From positions 30,780,877 through 30,844,876 of the forward strand of contig OX421968.1 in NCBI GenBank assembly GCA_949128115.1: a DNA stretch of 64,000 nt. Reading direction: 5' to 3'. Positions 12,608 through 22,885 of the stretch are shown here, in pieces. How positions within the stretch are numbered: the first letter of the stretch is position 1; every line of letters starts with the position of its first letter. Below the pieces are notes generated by a model. The model was not told where the DNA came from, ran no database searches, and was given only the letters and a program-made list of their open reading frames with translations. This DNA is from Anaspis maculata. Lineage: Eukaryota; Arthropoda; Insecta; Coleoptera; Scraptiidae. The translations under genes and the position numbers were made by a program.

Positions 12608-13897
12608 GGACCCCGCACAAAAAGTAGGCAAAAGTGGTCTCGGTGAATTTTGCTGAAAATTGGCAGACTTGTAGATCTTTACTTTCTGATCGAATACTCA
12701 AACTTACAGTTACTTTCTATGTACAGTTTTCCAGCTATACAGGGATTTGTACAGGATGTGCGGAAAATTTGAACCTCTTCGGGGGCTTACTTTTTGTGAT
12801 AATTTCAAGGTTGAAAAGTTTATCCAAGAGAGTTTTTTACAAAGAAATCAAATCTCCTCAGGAATTTTTATATCTCACAGTATACAGGGTGTGCTTTTTT
12901 TTCGATTTTCAACAACGATTTTTTTATCGACAGTGAATTGGATATCTTTTTAGCCCATTTTCCTTGGAAATGGCACTCATATGGCCAGTTTGTCTGTCTG
13001 TCTGTTTGTCTGTGTGTCTGCCTGAGTGTCAATTTTAATTGAGTATGTATCGACTTTTCCATCGACATATGATCGAGTTTTTTCTGATTAACAAAATAAA
13101 TACTTTTTAGCCTCATTTATTTATCATTTATTATCATTGTAGCCTCATTCAGCTACAACCTGTCAAAAAATTGGTGAAACTATATAATCGCAAGAATTTT
13201 GTGTTGAGCAAATACATTTTGTTGTCAGGTGTGAATAAAACATTATACATTAAACAAAACAAAAAAGGTTGATAGTTTGCTTTTTGAACCAATAAGAAAA
13301 GTAGAAAAATGGTTATATCGCTCCATACGATCAATTTCCTGGGATATTAGAAATCAAGTTATCTACATGGTGTATTTTAAAAAGTACCTAAATATTCGTA
13401 CTATCTGGAGCAACAATCAACACGAGTTTGACTATAAAGTTGGCGATTTTTATGTCGCTGAAATGTGTATCTATATTTGTTCGATAGGTAAGGCCAAGAT
13501 AGCAACACAGTCATGAAGTTCAGTCTCAAAATAAGAATGTTTATACGGGACAAGAGTAACTTCCAGTTTCATGAAAATCGTTCCACGAGTAAGAGATTTC
13601 AATGGCCAGATGGCGGAGCAACTATACCATCCAGCCATTGGCCATCATTGGAGACATAAGGTTCTATTCGTCGGGAAAGTTACAGATATCTACGTTTATT
13701 CCTCGAAGAAGAGTTCACCTTATTATTGTAGAGAAAAACTTTGGTTTTTGATGATAATAATAATGATAACTATGTATGGATTTGTTCCCATTAGCCCTTG
13801 GCCACCCTTGAATTCATAAGCTATCCACTGGAAGACGTTTCAGGGCTCTAGCTTTATTCCCCAAAGAGAAGTACAACTTTTTAGTTTATACACGGAA

Positions 13898-13934
<37 letters not shown>

Positions 13935-14354
13935 CACAGACAGACAGACACACACAAAGACAGACAGACAAACTGGCTATATAAGTGTCATTTCCAAGGA
14001 AAATGTGGTTAAAAGATATCCAATCGACTGTCGATAAAAAAATCGTTGTTGAAAATTGAAAAAAAGCACACCCTGTATACCGTGAGATATAGGAAGTTCC
14101 AGAGGAGAGATTTGATTTTTATGTGAAAAACTGTTTCGGATAAGTTCTTCAACCTTCAAATCATCACAAAAATTGGGCCCCCAAAGGGGTTCAAATTTTC
14201 CGCACATCCTGTACAAATCCCTGTATAGCTTGAAAACTGTACATAGAAAGTAACTGTAATTTTGAGTATTCGATCAGAAAGTGAAGATGTACAAGTATGC
14301 CAATTTTCAGCCAAATTCACCGAGACCACTTTTGCCCACTTTTGTGCGGGGTCC
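12608..14354. mobile_element. Long-TIR transposon inserted precisely between AAA and TTT (Spy-like, non-autonomous)
   Basis: Termini GGACCCCGCACAAAA (12608) and TTTTGTGCGGGGTCC (14354) open inverted arms of about 400 bp (12608-13020 and 13945-14354) at roughly 85-90% identity by eye. The arms end in (GTCT)n-type runs. The collinear family-Y copy has an empty site CCAAATTTCTTTAC at 24318. Here the same bases read CCAAA-[element]-TTTCTTTAC, so the host AAATTT is split with nothing duplicated or lost. Absence of target duplication with AAA|TTT preference is the published hallmark of the Spy group of DDE transposons. No transposase is encoded, so the assignment rests on the insertion junction. 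Confidence 0.7.
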
Positions 14355-14396
14355 TTTCTTTACATTCATAATATGCCTCTTTGAGAAAATGCGCTA

Positions 14397-15110
14397 CTGA
14401 GACTCACGCACGTGAAGGCATACTCACTTGTTTTAGTTCATGAGTTGGAATTTTTGATTTTTCGATCACCTGTGTACGGCGTCTGCACGGACCGACATCT
14501 TATTGGCAACACCTCTTGAAATTAAATCATGTTTATGTACAACATTCGTACCAAACATCACTGCTTAATCATTAAATGCAAGGTGGTTGGCGCCTAACAT
14601 CCGGACTATGAATCAACTTGCGGCAAGAAGTTTTGGCGGCGGCAAGCTAAATTAAAGCACCATCCTACTTGCCCACTATTGCCAGAATCATTGCATTCAA
14701 CAATGAATGAACAAGACAAACCAATAAATAAATAAATGACACCCTTCCACTCTTGACTTGATATTCAGACTTCGCGGTTGAATAGTTTTCATTTTTCAAG
14801 TTTCACAGATTACTTCAATTACAGCATATGGGAAATGGATATGAAAACTTAAGGCACTGAGTGATTTATCTGATTTAAGTATCTCAACAGCCGCAGCTTG
14901 AATGCTTGATGCGGTTTTTGCAGTTCCTTGCCACCGCACCGGGGTGGGCCTCGTAGTTACACAGCGAAATCGGTCAAACTGGGGTTGTAATTGCCGATAG
15001 AGCGGCTCAGATTGGCTGGGTATGTCGTATGTATCATCATTATCCCTCCGTTTGAAATTTGCATCGATTTGTGTTTGTGCGGTGTATGTTGTTTGATTCT
15101 AATTGCATTA
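14397..15110. other. Intergenic; one orphan TIR end and the 5' part of the downstream intron
   Basis: The segment at 14575-14610 (GCAAGGTGGTTGGCGCC, then ATCCGGACTATG) matches the right terminus of the palindrome at 32373-34396, with no partner end nearby. On the minus strand the part just below 15115 is the start of the intron after the NtA exon. No gene otherwise. Confidence 0.5.
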
Positions 15111-15117
15111 CTTACCT
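15110..15117 (-). other. 5' splice donor of the NtA exon
   Basis: On the minus strand the sequence reads TAAAG|GTAAGTAATG, a near-perfect donor. It leaves a phase-1 junction after codon 163. No acceptor could be assigned in the window. Confidence 0.75.
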
Positions 15118-15605
15118 TTAGTAGCGGCGCTAACTCTGTCGAGATTAGTTAGCGTAACTGGCACAGGACTAATGGTAAGATGAACATCCGCTTCCTTGAA
15201 ATCCTGTGGTCTGCGACCTATGAAGATCGCAGTGTATTTCGGCCGCAAAACCTGCCGGCATGTAACACCCTCGCCCTCGTAAAGAGTTTTCAACACTTGC
15301 ACCTCCTGGTCGTCCTTTAGACCGCCATTGTTCCTGAAGTAGCGCTTGACGTACACGGAAAACAACACGGTGGTTGAGTTTAGATAGCGTATATTACTTG
15401 TCACTTTTCCGGTGAAAACAAAACTGGCCGACGCGATCCGAACATTGAGCTTTTCGTCACTTTTGATCGTGTGGTCGTCGAATTTGCAACGGGGCAAGAA
15501 AATTGTCGACGTTTGACGACGCGTAGGAAAACGGTGGACGTTATCGGCCGCAGCGAGGCATAGGGTTGCAACTGAAAGTGCCGCCAAATGTATTCCAAAG
15601 AGCAT
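15116..15605 (-). CDS. Agrin-like protein, first coding exon (signal peptide + NtA domain), partial
   Basis: Host exon of 163 codons plus one base. Residues 1-20 form a hydrophobic signal peptide (MLFGIHLAALSVATLCLAAA), so the product is secreted. Residues 40-160 resemble the laminin-binding NtA domain of agrin. C40 and C116 are spaced like the NtA disulfide pair. FVFTGKV, FSVYVKRYFR, YTAIFIGRR and PVTLTNLDRV follow the beta-strand order of the OB/TIMP-like fold. N75 is in an N-S-T sequon. The reading frame ends at a consensus donor AAAG|GTAAGT at 15116/15115, so the ORF stop just beyond is intronic. Unlike nearly everything else here it is intact, GC-richer and not repeated. In vertebrates NtA anchors agrin to laminin in the basement membrane. 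The remaining exons must lie downstream on the minus strand, and none is recognised in 1-15 kb. It could instead be another NtA-containing matrix protein. Confidence 0.72.
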
Positions 15606-16262
15606 GCTGGAGCGGCTGGCACGTGGCCTTCCTTTTCGTTAACCAGCTTTTGTGCATACAAGAAACACGCACGGCTAAAGACGCGGCATGACTGGCCGAC
15701 CACTTTACCACCACGCACGGTACCGCTCCTTCCTTCGGTTCTAAGCTGAACGCTACTACCTACTACTAACTCTTGAGAACTTGAGATTTTCTATCATAGC
15801 CCCATTGGTCACAAACTCACACCAGCCTCAACCTATTCGTCCAGATTAAAATTTAATTAGCCGTCCCGTGTTTACACGCTTCTCACTTTCAAAGAATCCT
15901 TCGCCCGTGGACCGGCACAACGCCAAATAGACCCCCCATCAATCAAAACCATGACCCTACTTACAATCGACATCGTCATAACTCTAATTTCATTAACCAC
16001 CAGCAACACTCTGTTACATACATCAAGCTGCTGGTATAAACAGGGTGTTCACGCGTCACGCGAGATGGATAACCCTCATTCAAAAAAAAAAACTCCCTTC
16101 ACACGAGCCTTTCACACTAATTCTCAAAAGAAAAAACTTTCCTTGAACGATTTTTTCTGTAGCATGTGAATATGTCAAGCACAGTTTTCCATCACATGTG
16201 TCACACACAGGGCCGGCTTCAGTGTGGCGAGCGAGGCCGCTGCCGGTGTCCGGAATTGTGAT
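15606..16262. other. Presumed 5' UTR/promoter side of the NtA gene; no other gene
   Basis: Upstream of the start codon on the minus strand. An overlapping minus frame (15401-15718) is a shadow. No clear TATA element seen. The first exon may extend further, since the UTR cannot be delimited by eye. Confidence 0.4.
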
Positions 16263-16770
16263 GTCTTACCTCAAAATAGTTTTGGAATTATCCGGATTGG
16301 AAGTCTAACATCGAAGATATAAATTTTTATTTTGAATATTACAGATTTGCCTTGTTGGCACGCGAGATTAAGTCACTTCTGATGAATGGATGTTGACATT
16401 GAGCAAGATTGTTCGTACAACAGTCCAAAACAATTTAACTTTCAACACAACCCGAATATTGGGTTTGGGGCCAAGCAGGGGGCACTTTTTTGAGGGGTTG
16501 TCCCTGCCTCTTTTTCGTACGTTGGATTTCGTCAGAACTTCATCAGAATTTTAGATATGGAACATGTTCTATTTGCAGATTTAAACCCCTGAACATGGTA
16601 ACGATGTGAAACTTCAGTGTCCGAGTGAAGTAAAGCCCCCCTGGACGTTATACTTCTTGTGCTTGTGCTATGCCCGAGTTTCGTAAATCTGCAACATTCA
16701 ACATAAAAATTTATATCTTTAATGTTAGACTTCCAATCCGGGAAATTCCAAAACCGCTTCGAGATAAGAC
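16263..16770. mobile_element. Inverted-repeat element with ~90-bp arms
   Basis: GTCTTACCTCAAAATAGTTT at 16263 is matched in inverse at 16770 (ends CGAGATAAGAC). Both arms continue through ATTGGAAGTCTAACAT and ATATAAATTTTTAT to the word around GCAGATTTRC. The interior has no coding frame. Non-autonomous; family unknown. Confidence 0.6.
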
Positions 16771-17424
16771 ACCACACTTCATAATTTTTGTATTAGAATA
16801 CATAAAAAAAATTTTTTTGACAAATGGGGGTATGATGAAGTCGTTGCAATTTTGCAGCATTTTGCGTATCACCCTGTAGAAAATTTACATACAGTTTCTC
16901 AACATTAGTTAACGCAACAAACAAAATGGAAATCGCAATCGGCAATCGAGAGATATTGACCTCCAAAGTCGGACCATTTTTCCGACACCGACAACTTCGT
17001 TGTCCAGCAGTTTAGTTTATGGTTACGCAGAAATTATTTCAATTATGGTTTGTATTTTGTTTTATTACTTTTTCAAAATAAAATTACTTTTGACACAATA
17101 CTAAACATGTGCACAACAATATGGTTTGAAAGTTAGCCGTTGAGGGCGCCACCAGTATCGTTGATGAAATTAAAATTTGGCCTGCCAATTTTGCCGCGTT
17201 TGTCTGTGTAGGCAACACTAGAGACTTAAAGAGACTTGGCATACTGAAACCAGCTGGTTTCATCCTGAAACACTTCGTCCTGTTCTAACACTTGGTGCGC
17301 TTGAACCACACGATTCGATCAGTCGTAAGACAATGTATGCGGTTTCAAGTTTCTTTTGTATTTCGTCTAGAGCGTGCGTTCGAAGCATCGAAAATTGATG
17401 CCCACTGGTGAAAAATAGTATATT
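16771..17424. other. Intergenic, no gene recognised
   Basis: AT-rich. No domain-bearing frame or further repeat recognised. Confidence 0.5.
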
Positions 17425-17530
17425 ATATACCAAGGTTGAGAAGTGAGCTATTATAGCGTGAGCACCGTTTAAATAGCGGCGAGGGAGATACGTGCCAAGG
17501 CTATAATAGCCTTCTCAAGCGCGGTTTATA
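17425..17530. mobile_element. MITE, copy 1 (TATATACCAAGGTTGAGAA family)
   Basis: About 105 bp. The left end TATATACCAAGGTTGAGAA and right end TTCTCAAGCGCGGTTTATA are imperfect inverse copies. AGCTATTATAGC / GCTATAATAGCC pair further inside. A second copy with the same ends lies at 18576-18692. Confidence 0.7.
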
Positions 17531-17539
17531 TTAGCTATT

Positions 17540-17660
17540 TACGATACGAGTGTTAAAAGTGACAGGTATTATTTTGTGAGCGGGGACGCTTGCGAAACGA
17601 GCATTAGCGAGTAGAGCAACCTCGCGAACAAAATAAGACACTTTTAACGCGTGTATCGTA
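17540..17660. mobile_element. Hairpin MITE with TACGATAC termini
   Basis: TACGATACGAGTGTTAAAAG at 17540 is inverted at 17660 (CTTTTAACGCGTGTATCGTA). The following GTGACAGGTATTATTTTGT pairs with ACAAAATAAGACAC. 121 bp, non-coding. A partial relative occurs near 17768-17800. Confidence 0.7.
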
Positions 17661-18575
17661 CAGGATTTTATCTACAATGGTCTTTGAAATGTTTGGTAAA
17701 TGTCAGAATTTATTGAAAATATGACAGGAATGCGCAGAATCATCATTTTTTCACGTCGCCCATGACGACGTGCTAAAAGTGACGGGTATTATTTAACGCT
17801 TGTAGATAAACGATTTTTTTCACTAACTAGCAAAGCAGATCCGATCTGTGAAGTTCCAAAATTTTACAAAAAAGCACTGCATTTATTGTAGATGTCAAAT
17901 TAATACCAAGTAGACTTCGAGCATTTTGAAAGTTTTCAACTTCAAATAATATTCGCCGGGGTGATGATGACAATGAATGACGGTCGCAAGACACCTTTCG
18001 AATTGTACGAGGCAGCAGATAAGGTCACCAATGACTTCTGTCAGCAAAATAAAAAACCAAAACCGATTTAGGTACATGAAAACGTATGCAACTTTCAAGA
18101 ACTGGTCCCTTTTGAGAAAACTGCATACTCTAATAATAACAGATTGTAAATGATATGTGTGCTGATCGAGAAGTGAACACAGGTAATTGGGAATAATTTG
18201 TTATTATGTCGTATGTACTGACCAACTGACCATTCGGCCTTTAGCTGCTTTTTCACAAAACCAACCAAATTCACGTACACCACATCAAGTTCTTCATTGA
18301 ATAAGACCCGGTCAAACAATTTCTCGACCTTTTCGTGTAAATGAGCTGCCGTTGTCCAAAATTTGATGAGATTCAAACGCCAAGTCGCCAAACGTCAATC
18401 ATACGAAGCGGTTGATAATATGGACGGCCTGTTTGATTGTGTACGTTAATCGGAGGAAGCGGTTAATAATATGCCCGGTCTATCTGATTTAACAACAGGT
18501 TGTGAAATTTCACTTCACGACCTCTTAACAGGTCAATAATGGCATACTTCACAGCTAGTAGTGAAATAGTATATT
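17661..18575. other. Intergenic, no gene recognised
   Basis: Includes a decayed relative of the TACGATAC MITE near 17770. The minus frames at 17895-18098 and 18095-18391 have no recognised domain. Confidence 0.45.
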
Positions 18576-18692
18576 ATATACCAAGGTTGAGAAAGTATTA
18601 TTATAGCTGAAGCGCCAGTTTAGATCCCGAAGCGCAGCTGAGGGATATAAGGCGCTGAAGCTATAATAATTTTCTCGACCGTGGTTTATATA
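18576..18692. mobile_element. MITE, copy 2 (TATATACCAAGGTTGAGAA family)
   Basis: Same termini as the copy at 17425 with a diverged middle. AGCTGAAGCGCC pairs with GGCGCTGAAGCT to form the stem. Flanks carry the word CTAGTAGTG on both sides. Confidence 0.7.
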
Positions 18693-19099
18693 GAATTTTT
18701 TTTACTACTTGAAAATCGCCATCCTAGTCGAGGGACAGGTTAATAATGATGTACTTCACGGCTAGTAGTGGAAAAAAAATATTATTGACACCTACTTGAA
18801 AATACATAAAGGAAAACAAAAATAAAAACGAACAATTTTTAAAACTATTGAAAGTCATGTTTTTGGTACTATTATTATCAACATTATTATTATCTCGAAG
18901 CAATTTCGGCTGCTGCGCTAACTTACTCGCAATTTGTACAATTTTTAATTATCATCAATATTACTGTTACCATTTTAAAAAAATCGCTTGCGGTGCTATC
19001 TTTTCATTCATAAAAGGGCGCATTCATTACAGCAGAACTTCGCCTTGGGCGCCAAAACCTGTAACCATGTCTATAGCTCAGGCTAAATCAGTGTTGCCG

Positions 19100-19245
19100 C
19101 GAGATGAGACGAGACGAGACGAGATTAGACGAGACTTTGGTATGTCTCGTCTCATCTCGAGGTCCCGAGACGAGACTCAAGTCTGGTCTTGTCTCGAGGC
19201 TTGCGAGCCTCGTCTCGTCTCGTCGCGTCTCGAAAAGTCTCGACT
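19100..19245. repeat. GAGAC/GTCTC hairpin-forming cluster, copy 1
   Basis: Runs of GAGACGAGAC are followed by GTCTCGTCTC and alternate at least twice, so the segment folds into one or more strong hairpins. A similar cluster lies at 24756-24872. It interrupts an otherwise open but meaningless frame. Confidence 0.8.
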
Positions 19246-19352
19246 GGTCCACATACGATTTTCATCAGAATTTGTAATAATGCATAGCTATAATGCTGAA
19301 CTTTAGTTGATCATGTAGATCATGTAAACCAAAATGCAAATTCTTGATGCAA

Positions 19353-21293
19353 GGTTAGGCCAGGCGATAGGTCATTCTAGATAGGAAAAATTTCGACCAA
19401 AGCTTTTATGGTGTTGAACTCTTTGTAAGGTCAGTAGGTATCTACCACTGAGTTTGCGCCCAAAAAAGAGTTGTGCTGATTTCTCCACATCTGCGCAAAG
19501 GTAAACGATGTCTTGAAGGTGCAAAAAAACCTGTTAAGCCCCCGTACTTTTTCGTTATATTTGCCATCAATGAAAACTTACATCTCTTACGCAAACATTG
19601 GAAGCATTTGTCAGTATCTCTGTATGAGTCTTACTCTTGAAAAAAATATTTCTTTGTGCGGGTCAGATAAATCACATTCAATTGTTTTTCCATACAAGAG
19701 AATCATCGAGAAACATGTATTTTGGTTGTTTCCTAATAACTCGTATTCATTGAACCCATTTATGCCGTTAAAATTTCAATAACAGCATTTTTGAAGATGT
19801 TGCTCGCTAAGAAGTGAATATTTTTTATTACCTGTTCAGCAGCAATTTTTCCAATTTCACCAAACACCGTTTGTGGAAATATTATAAGGAATGACAAGCT
19901 AAAACTGTTTGCTAACGATATTATGTCTGGCTTTACCGCGGCACACACTTGAAACTCGAGAAAACTGATTTCTTTTCGAGCGCTTCTATTTCACCCGCGT
20001 GCTGCCGTGCCGATGCCGTGCCGCCGTGCCTACTTGACATACTCTCTTCCAGCTTTAAAACATGGCCATTATCAATGAGGTGATATACAGGGTGTTTCAT
20101 TGACCTTGCATAATACTTCGGGAGGTGATTCCTCTAAAAAAAATAAGTCAAAAAGTAGGAGTGAAATTTTCTCCTCAAGTGCTCCCTGAGGGAGTTACAG
20201 CTCCTCAAAGGTACAAAATCCAACAACGTTTTCAATTATTTGCTCAAGAACTGTCCAAGGTAAGAGCTTTAAATTTGATTTTTTCGATAGATTCGTTCAA
20301 TCCAAAACTTTTATTCCTCCTGCATTTTTTCCGTAGGATGCATCATTCTGAAGTAAAAGTGGAAAAACACGGACGTGTCATGAATAATTTTCAACATAAT
20401 CACAATCCCCTCTAATTTCGCCGCCACTGGTTAGATTTGTTTAGAACTTGACATGTACATTTACACTGTTGAGAAACTTCTCTATACCATTTTGAAGTTC
20501 CTACCTTTGATGGTTTCCCAGCAAATAATTAAAACCTTTGTTTAACTTCGTACCTTTGAGGGGCTGTAACTCCCTTAGGCAGCATTTCAGGGGGAAATGT
20601 TACTCTTACTTTTTGACTTATTTTCTTGAGAGGAATCACCTCCCGAAGTAATATGCAAGGTCACCGAAACACCCTGTATAATTTCTTCATGAATCAATTT
20701 ACAAAGTTTTGATAATAATGGTCGTGTTTTAAAGCTGGAAGAGAGTGCATTTCCAAGCTCGTCTATTCAGTCCGGTCTATGTCAAGTAGGCACGGCCGCA
20801 AGCGGGTAAAATAGAGCCGCTCGAAAATAAATCAGTTTTCTACAGATTCAATTGCGTGCTGTGATTGAAATTTCAACGTCAGAAATGGGTTCAATGGATA
20901 CTATTTATTAGAAAACAAGCAAAATACATGTTGTCCGATGGTTTTCTTGCATGGAAAAACAATTAAATGTGATTCAACTGACCCGCACAAAGGATTTTTT
21001 TTCAACAGCAAGACTGGCACAGAGACAAATGCTTCCAATGTTTGCGTATGAGATGCAAGTTTGCATTAAGGCAAATATAACAAAAAAAAAATGCGGGAGT
21101 TTTACAGATATTTTTGCACCTTCAAGGCATCCTTTACCTTTGCGCAGATGTGGAGGAATCAGCACAACTCGTTTTTGGGCGCAAACTCAATGGTAGATAC
21201 CTACCGATCTAATGAAGAGTTTGACACCATAAAAGCTTTGGTCGGAATTTTCTCCAGATTGTAATAATTTTACCGACATACCGCCTGGCCTAG
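19353..21293. mobile_element. Large inverted repeat with a nested ACAGGGTG element
   Basis: Outer arms pair 19353-20080 with 20700-21293. TTAGGCCAGGCG, AATTTCGACCAAAGCTTTT, GAACTCTT, TGAGTTTGCGCCCAAAAA, GCAAACATTGGAAGCATTTG and TTTTCGAGCG recur inverted in mirrored order. The apex holds a separate TIR element (20086-20678). No transposase. The small frames inside are arm sequence. Confidence 0.75.
20086..20678. mobile_element. TIR element with TACAGGGTGTTTC ends
   Basis: The left end TACAGGGTGTTTCATTGACC is inverted at 20678. Arms of about 150 bp share ACTTCGGGAGGTGATTCCTC, AGTCAAAAAGTA and GGGAGTTACAGC. The 593-bp element has no coding frame. The ACAGGGTG terminal word is shared with several other repeats here (27838, 34990, 39125 and others). 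Confidence 0.75.
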
Positions 21294-21904
21294 GTAGAAA
21301 GATCCCAGGATTTTTTCATAATTTCGAAAAGTGAAATGTTTTGAAAACAGTTTCACCAACACTTCGAGAATTTCATTGCGAACAACGGGACTTTGATTAT
21401 CAAACGACGGAAATACACGGGAGCTTGAGTAGGTACCTAGTTTGATTAGTAACTGACAGTGAAATCAGTGTTACGTCAAACTTGGAAACGTCAAGCAAGG
21501 AAAAGAGGTTATCCACATTCCAAATCAACGCGTCAACTTTGTCAAAAATGTAAAATTTGCCTTTATACGGTTGTGACGCCCTCAGCGTGTGGAAGTTGCA
21601 TTGCATGGGCCCATGAGGTATGCGTATTCAATTCGCTCTTCCAATTTTCCGCAAAAAACTATTTGAGAAAAAAATCAAAAATTAAAATTTTGAGATTTGA
21701 TTTTACAATTAGGCTAAACACTCCCCCGACGGACGGGACTAATAATTTAAAATTTACAATAATCTCTAAATCTTGATGAGAAACAAAAGTAATCCAGGGT
21801 ATCCCAGGACTCGCGCCCCAGAGTCAAGTTCAGTTTAAAAAAAATGCGAAATAATGCTTCAAATGTGCCAGAAAAATGTTTAAAAAAATTGGGCTTTCAT
21901 TATA
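21294..21904. other. Intergenic, no gene recognised
   Basis: Open frames at 21400-21606 (minus) and 21459-21776 (plus) show no domain. A C..C...C..C-like spacing in the plus frame (CQKCKICLY) is too short to call. Confidence 0.45.
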
Positions 21905-21958
21905 TTAAAAAGACAACAAACACGCAAATATAAATTTGCGTGTTTGTTGTCTTTTTAA
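21905..21958. repeat. Perfect 25-bp hairpin with a 4-nt loop
   Basis: Arms TTAAAAAGACAACAAACACG plus CAAAT and their exact complement, separated by ATAA. A perfect 54-bp palindrome lying 200 bp upstream of the hammerhead stem. Confidence 0.9.
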
Positions 21959-22119
21959 CATTGCTCTACTCGGCTTGAGTATACATGTGTACACCTACCA
22001 TCGATGCTCTATTACTTGGCGACGGTGTTGCTTTACATGGAATTCTGGTAATTCCCTCGCATGCCTGATGCCTTGAAATATAGCATCTGCGGAATGCCTT
22101 TGATAGATGGCGCCGCTTG

Positions 22120-22144
22120 GAGGACTCACATATTAGGAGTCCTC
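22120..22144. repeat. Small perfect hairpin (8-bp stem, 9-nt loop)
   Basis: GAGGACTC (22120) pairs exactly with GAGTCCTC (22144). It lies between the perfect palindrome at 21905 and the hammerhead stem and may belong to the same element. Confidence 0.6.
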
Positions 22145-22162
22145 TTGGGTGTATATTACCAT

Positions 22163-22298
22163 GAGTTCTCTGACTGCCACAGCATCGGATGGTTGAACTG
22201 AGCACGCCTGCGCACTGATGAGCCCCCAGTAGGGGCGAAACACGTGTCTGTGCAGTTGTTCGGTTCGACCGTCTGATGTTGTGGTAGTCGGAGAGCTT
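22163..22298 (+). ncRNA. Type I hammerhead ribozyme with a long extended stem I
   Basis: The catalytic core spans 22208-22255. Stem I inner strand CTGCGCA (22208-22214) is followed by CTGATGA (22215-22221). Stem II is GCCCC-CAGTA-GGGGC (22222-22236), then GAAA (22237-22240). A short stem III starts at A22240 (AC, loop ACGT, GT) and the cleavage-site C is 22248, preceded by GT. The other stem I strand is TGTGCAG (22249-22255). All core residues fit the hammerhead consensus CUGANGA...GAAA...UH. After an internal loop (CGC against T) stem I continues for 42 uninterrupted pairs, 22163-22204 with 22257-22298. Ten of these are G-U, and there are no A-C or other mismatches. Short stem III is known from retroelement hammerheads, which often act as dimers. 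Predicted self-cleavage is 3' of 22248. The host element is unknown. Confidence 0.85.
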
Positions 22299-22321
22299 TG
22301 TTCCATTTTCATTATATTGCC

Positions 22322-22727
22322 GATATTATGGAGGCCGAGGGGTGGGACTTCGCCCCTTCTTATTACTTTTCCGACTCCCGACTAATAGGACGGGAAAGTA
22401 TTATGACCGTGCGGAAAAAAAATTAGATAACGCCGAGGATAACGCCGGATTTATTGTACTCAAAGGGGGGCTCAAAAATCCTGAAATACAGTTTTCATCA
22501 AAATGGCCTGTGGAAGAGTTCTATGAAAACGAATCATTTTACTTCCTGTCTTACATCGCATTGGAACGTCTATCTGTATGAACGTTTAGTGTATGAAAAT
22601 TCAAGACCCACTCAAAAGTTTCAATCCTTTTTTTGTCCAGTCCATTATAAAAATTTTCACTGATGTCTAATCAGATAATGAAAATAAGAGGTGGCAAAGT
22701 CCCACCCTTCGACCCCCATATCTTCAA
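22322..22727. repeat. Inverted repeat with ~45-bp arms
   Basis: GGGGTGGGACTTCGCC near 22338 and TCTTATTACTTT are mirrored as AATAAGAGGTGGCAAAGTCCC near 22685-22705, followed by CCCCCATAT. Interior frames (22342-22663) have no recognised domain. Probably another non-autonomous element. Confidence 0.5.
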
Positions 22728-22885
22728 AAATAAAATTCCAACTGTTTTTAAATAATTTTTCTGACAAATTTGAAGCATTTTTCTGAACTGTCTTCGACTC
22801 TGATGCGCGAGTCCTAGGATATCCTGTAATCAGTAATTCTTTCAAACATACATAGGTCTACAAAGGGGCAATATTTCACCTCGGG

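Larger units (their letters stand above)
11173..14396 (+). mobile_element. Family-Y element (copy 1), interrupted by a long-TIR element
   Basis: The left end is TTTTTAGCGCATTTTTCATC followed by a (TCCG)n run (11220-11250) and TTCCTCGAACTCC. The right end is GAGAAAATGCGCTA (14396) followed by the shared tail CTGAGACTCACGCACGTGAA. A ~265-bp tandem array fills 11350-12480. The copy at 22886-24366 is collinear and uninterrupted. In this copy 1,747 bp are inserted at 12608. No transposase frame; likely non-autonomous. Confidence 0.7.

Noticed and set aside
15401..15718. 105-codon minus frame overlapping the NtA exon
   Set aside because: Out-of-frame shadow of the NtA exon and its upstream region, with no domain.
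16205..16230. CAGGGCCGGCTTCAGTG as a possible hAT end
   Set aside because: No matching inverted end or 8-bp duplication found nearby.
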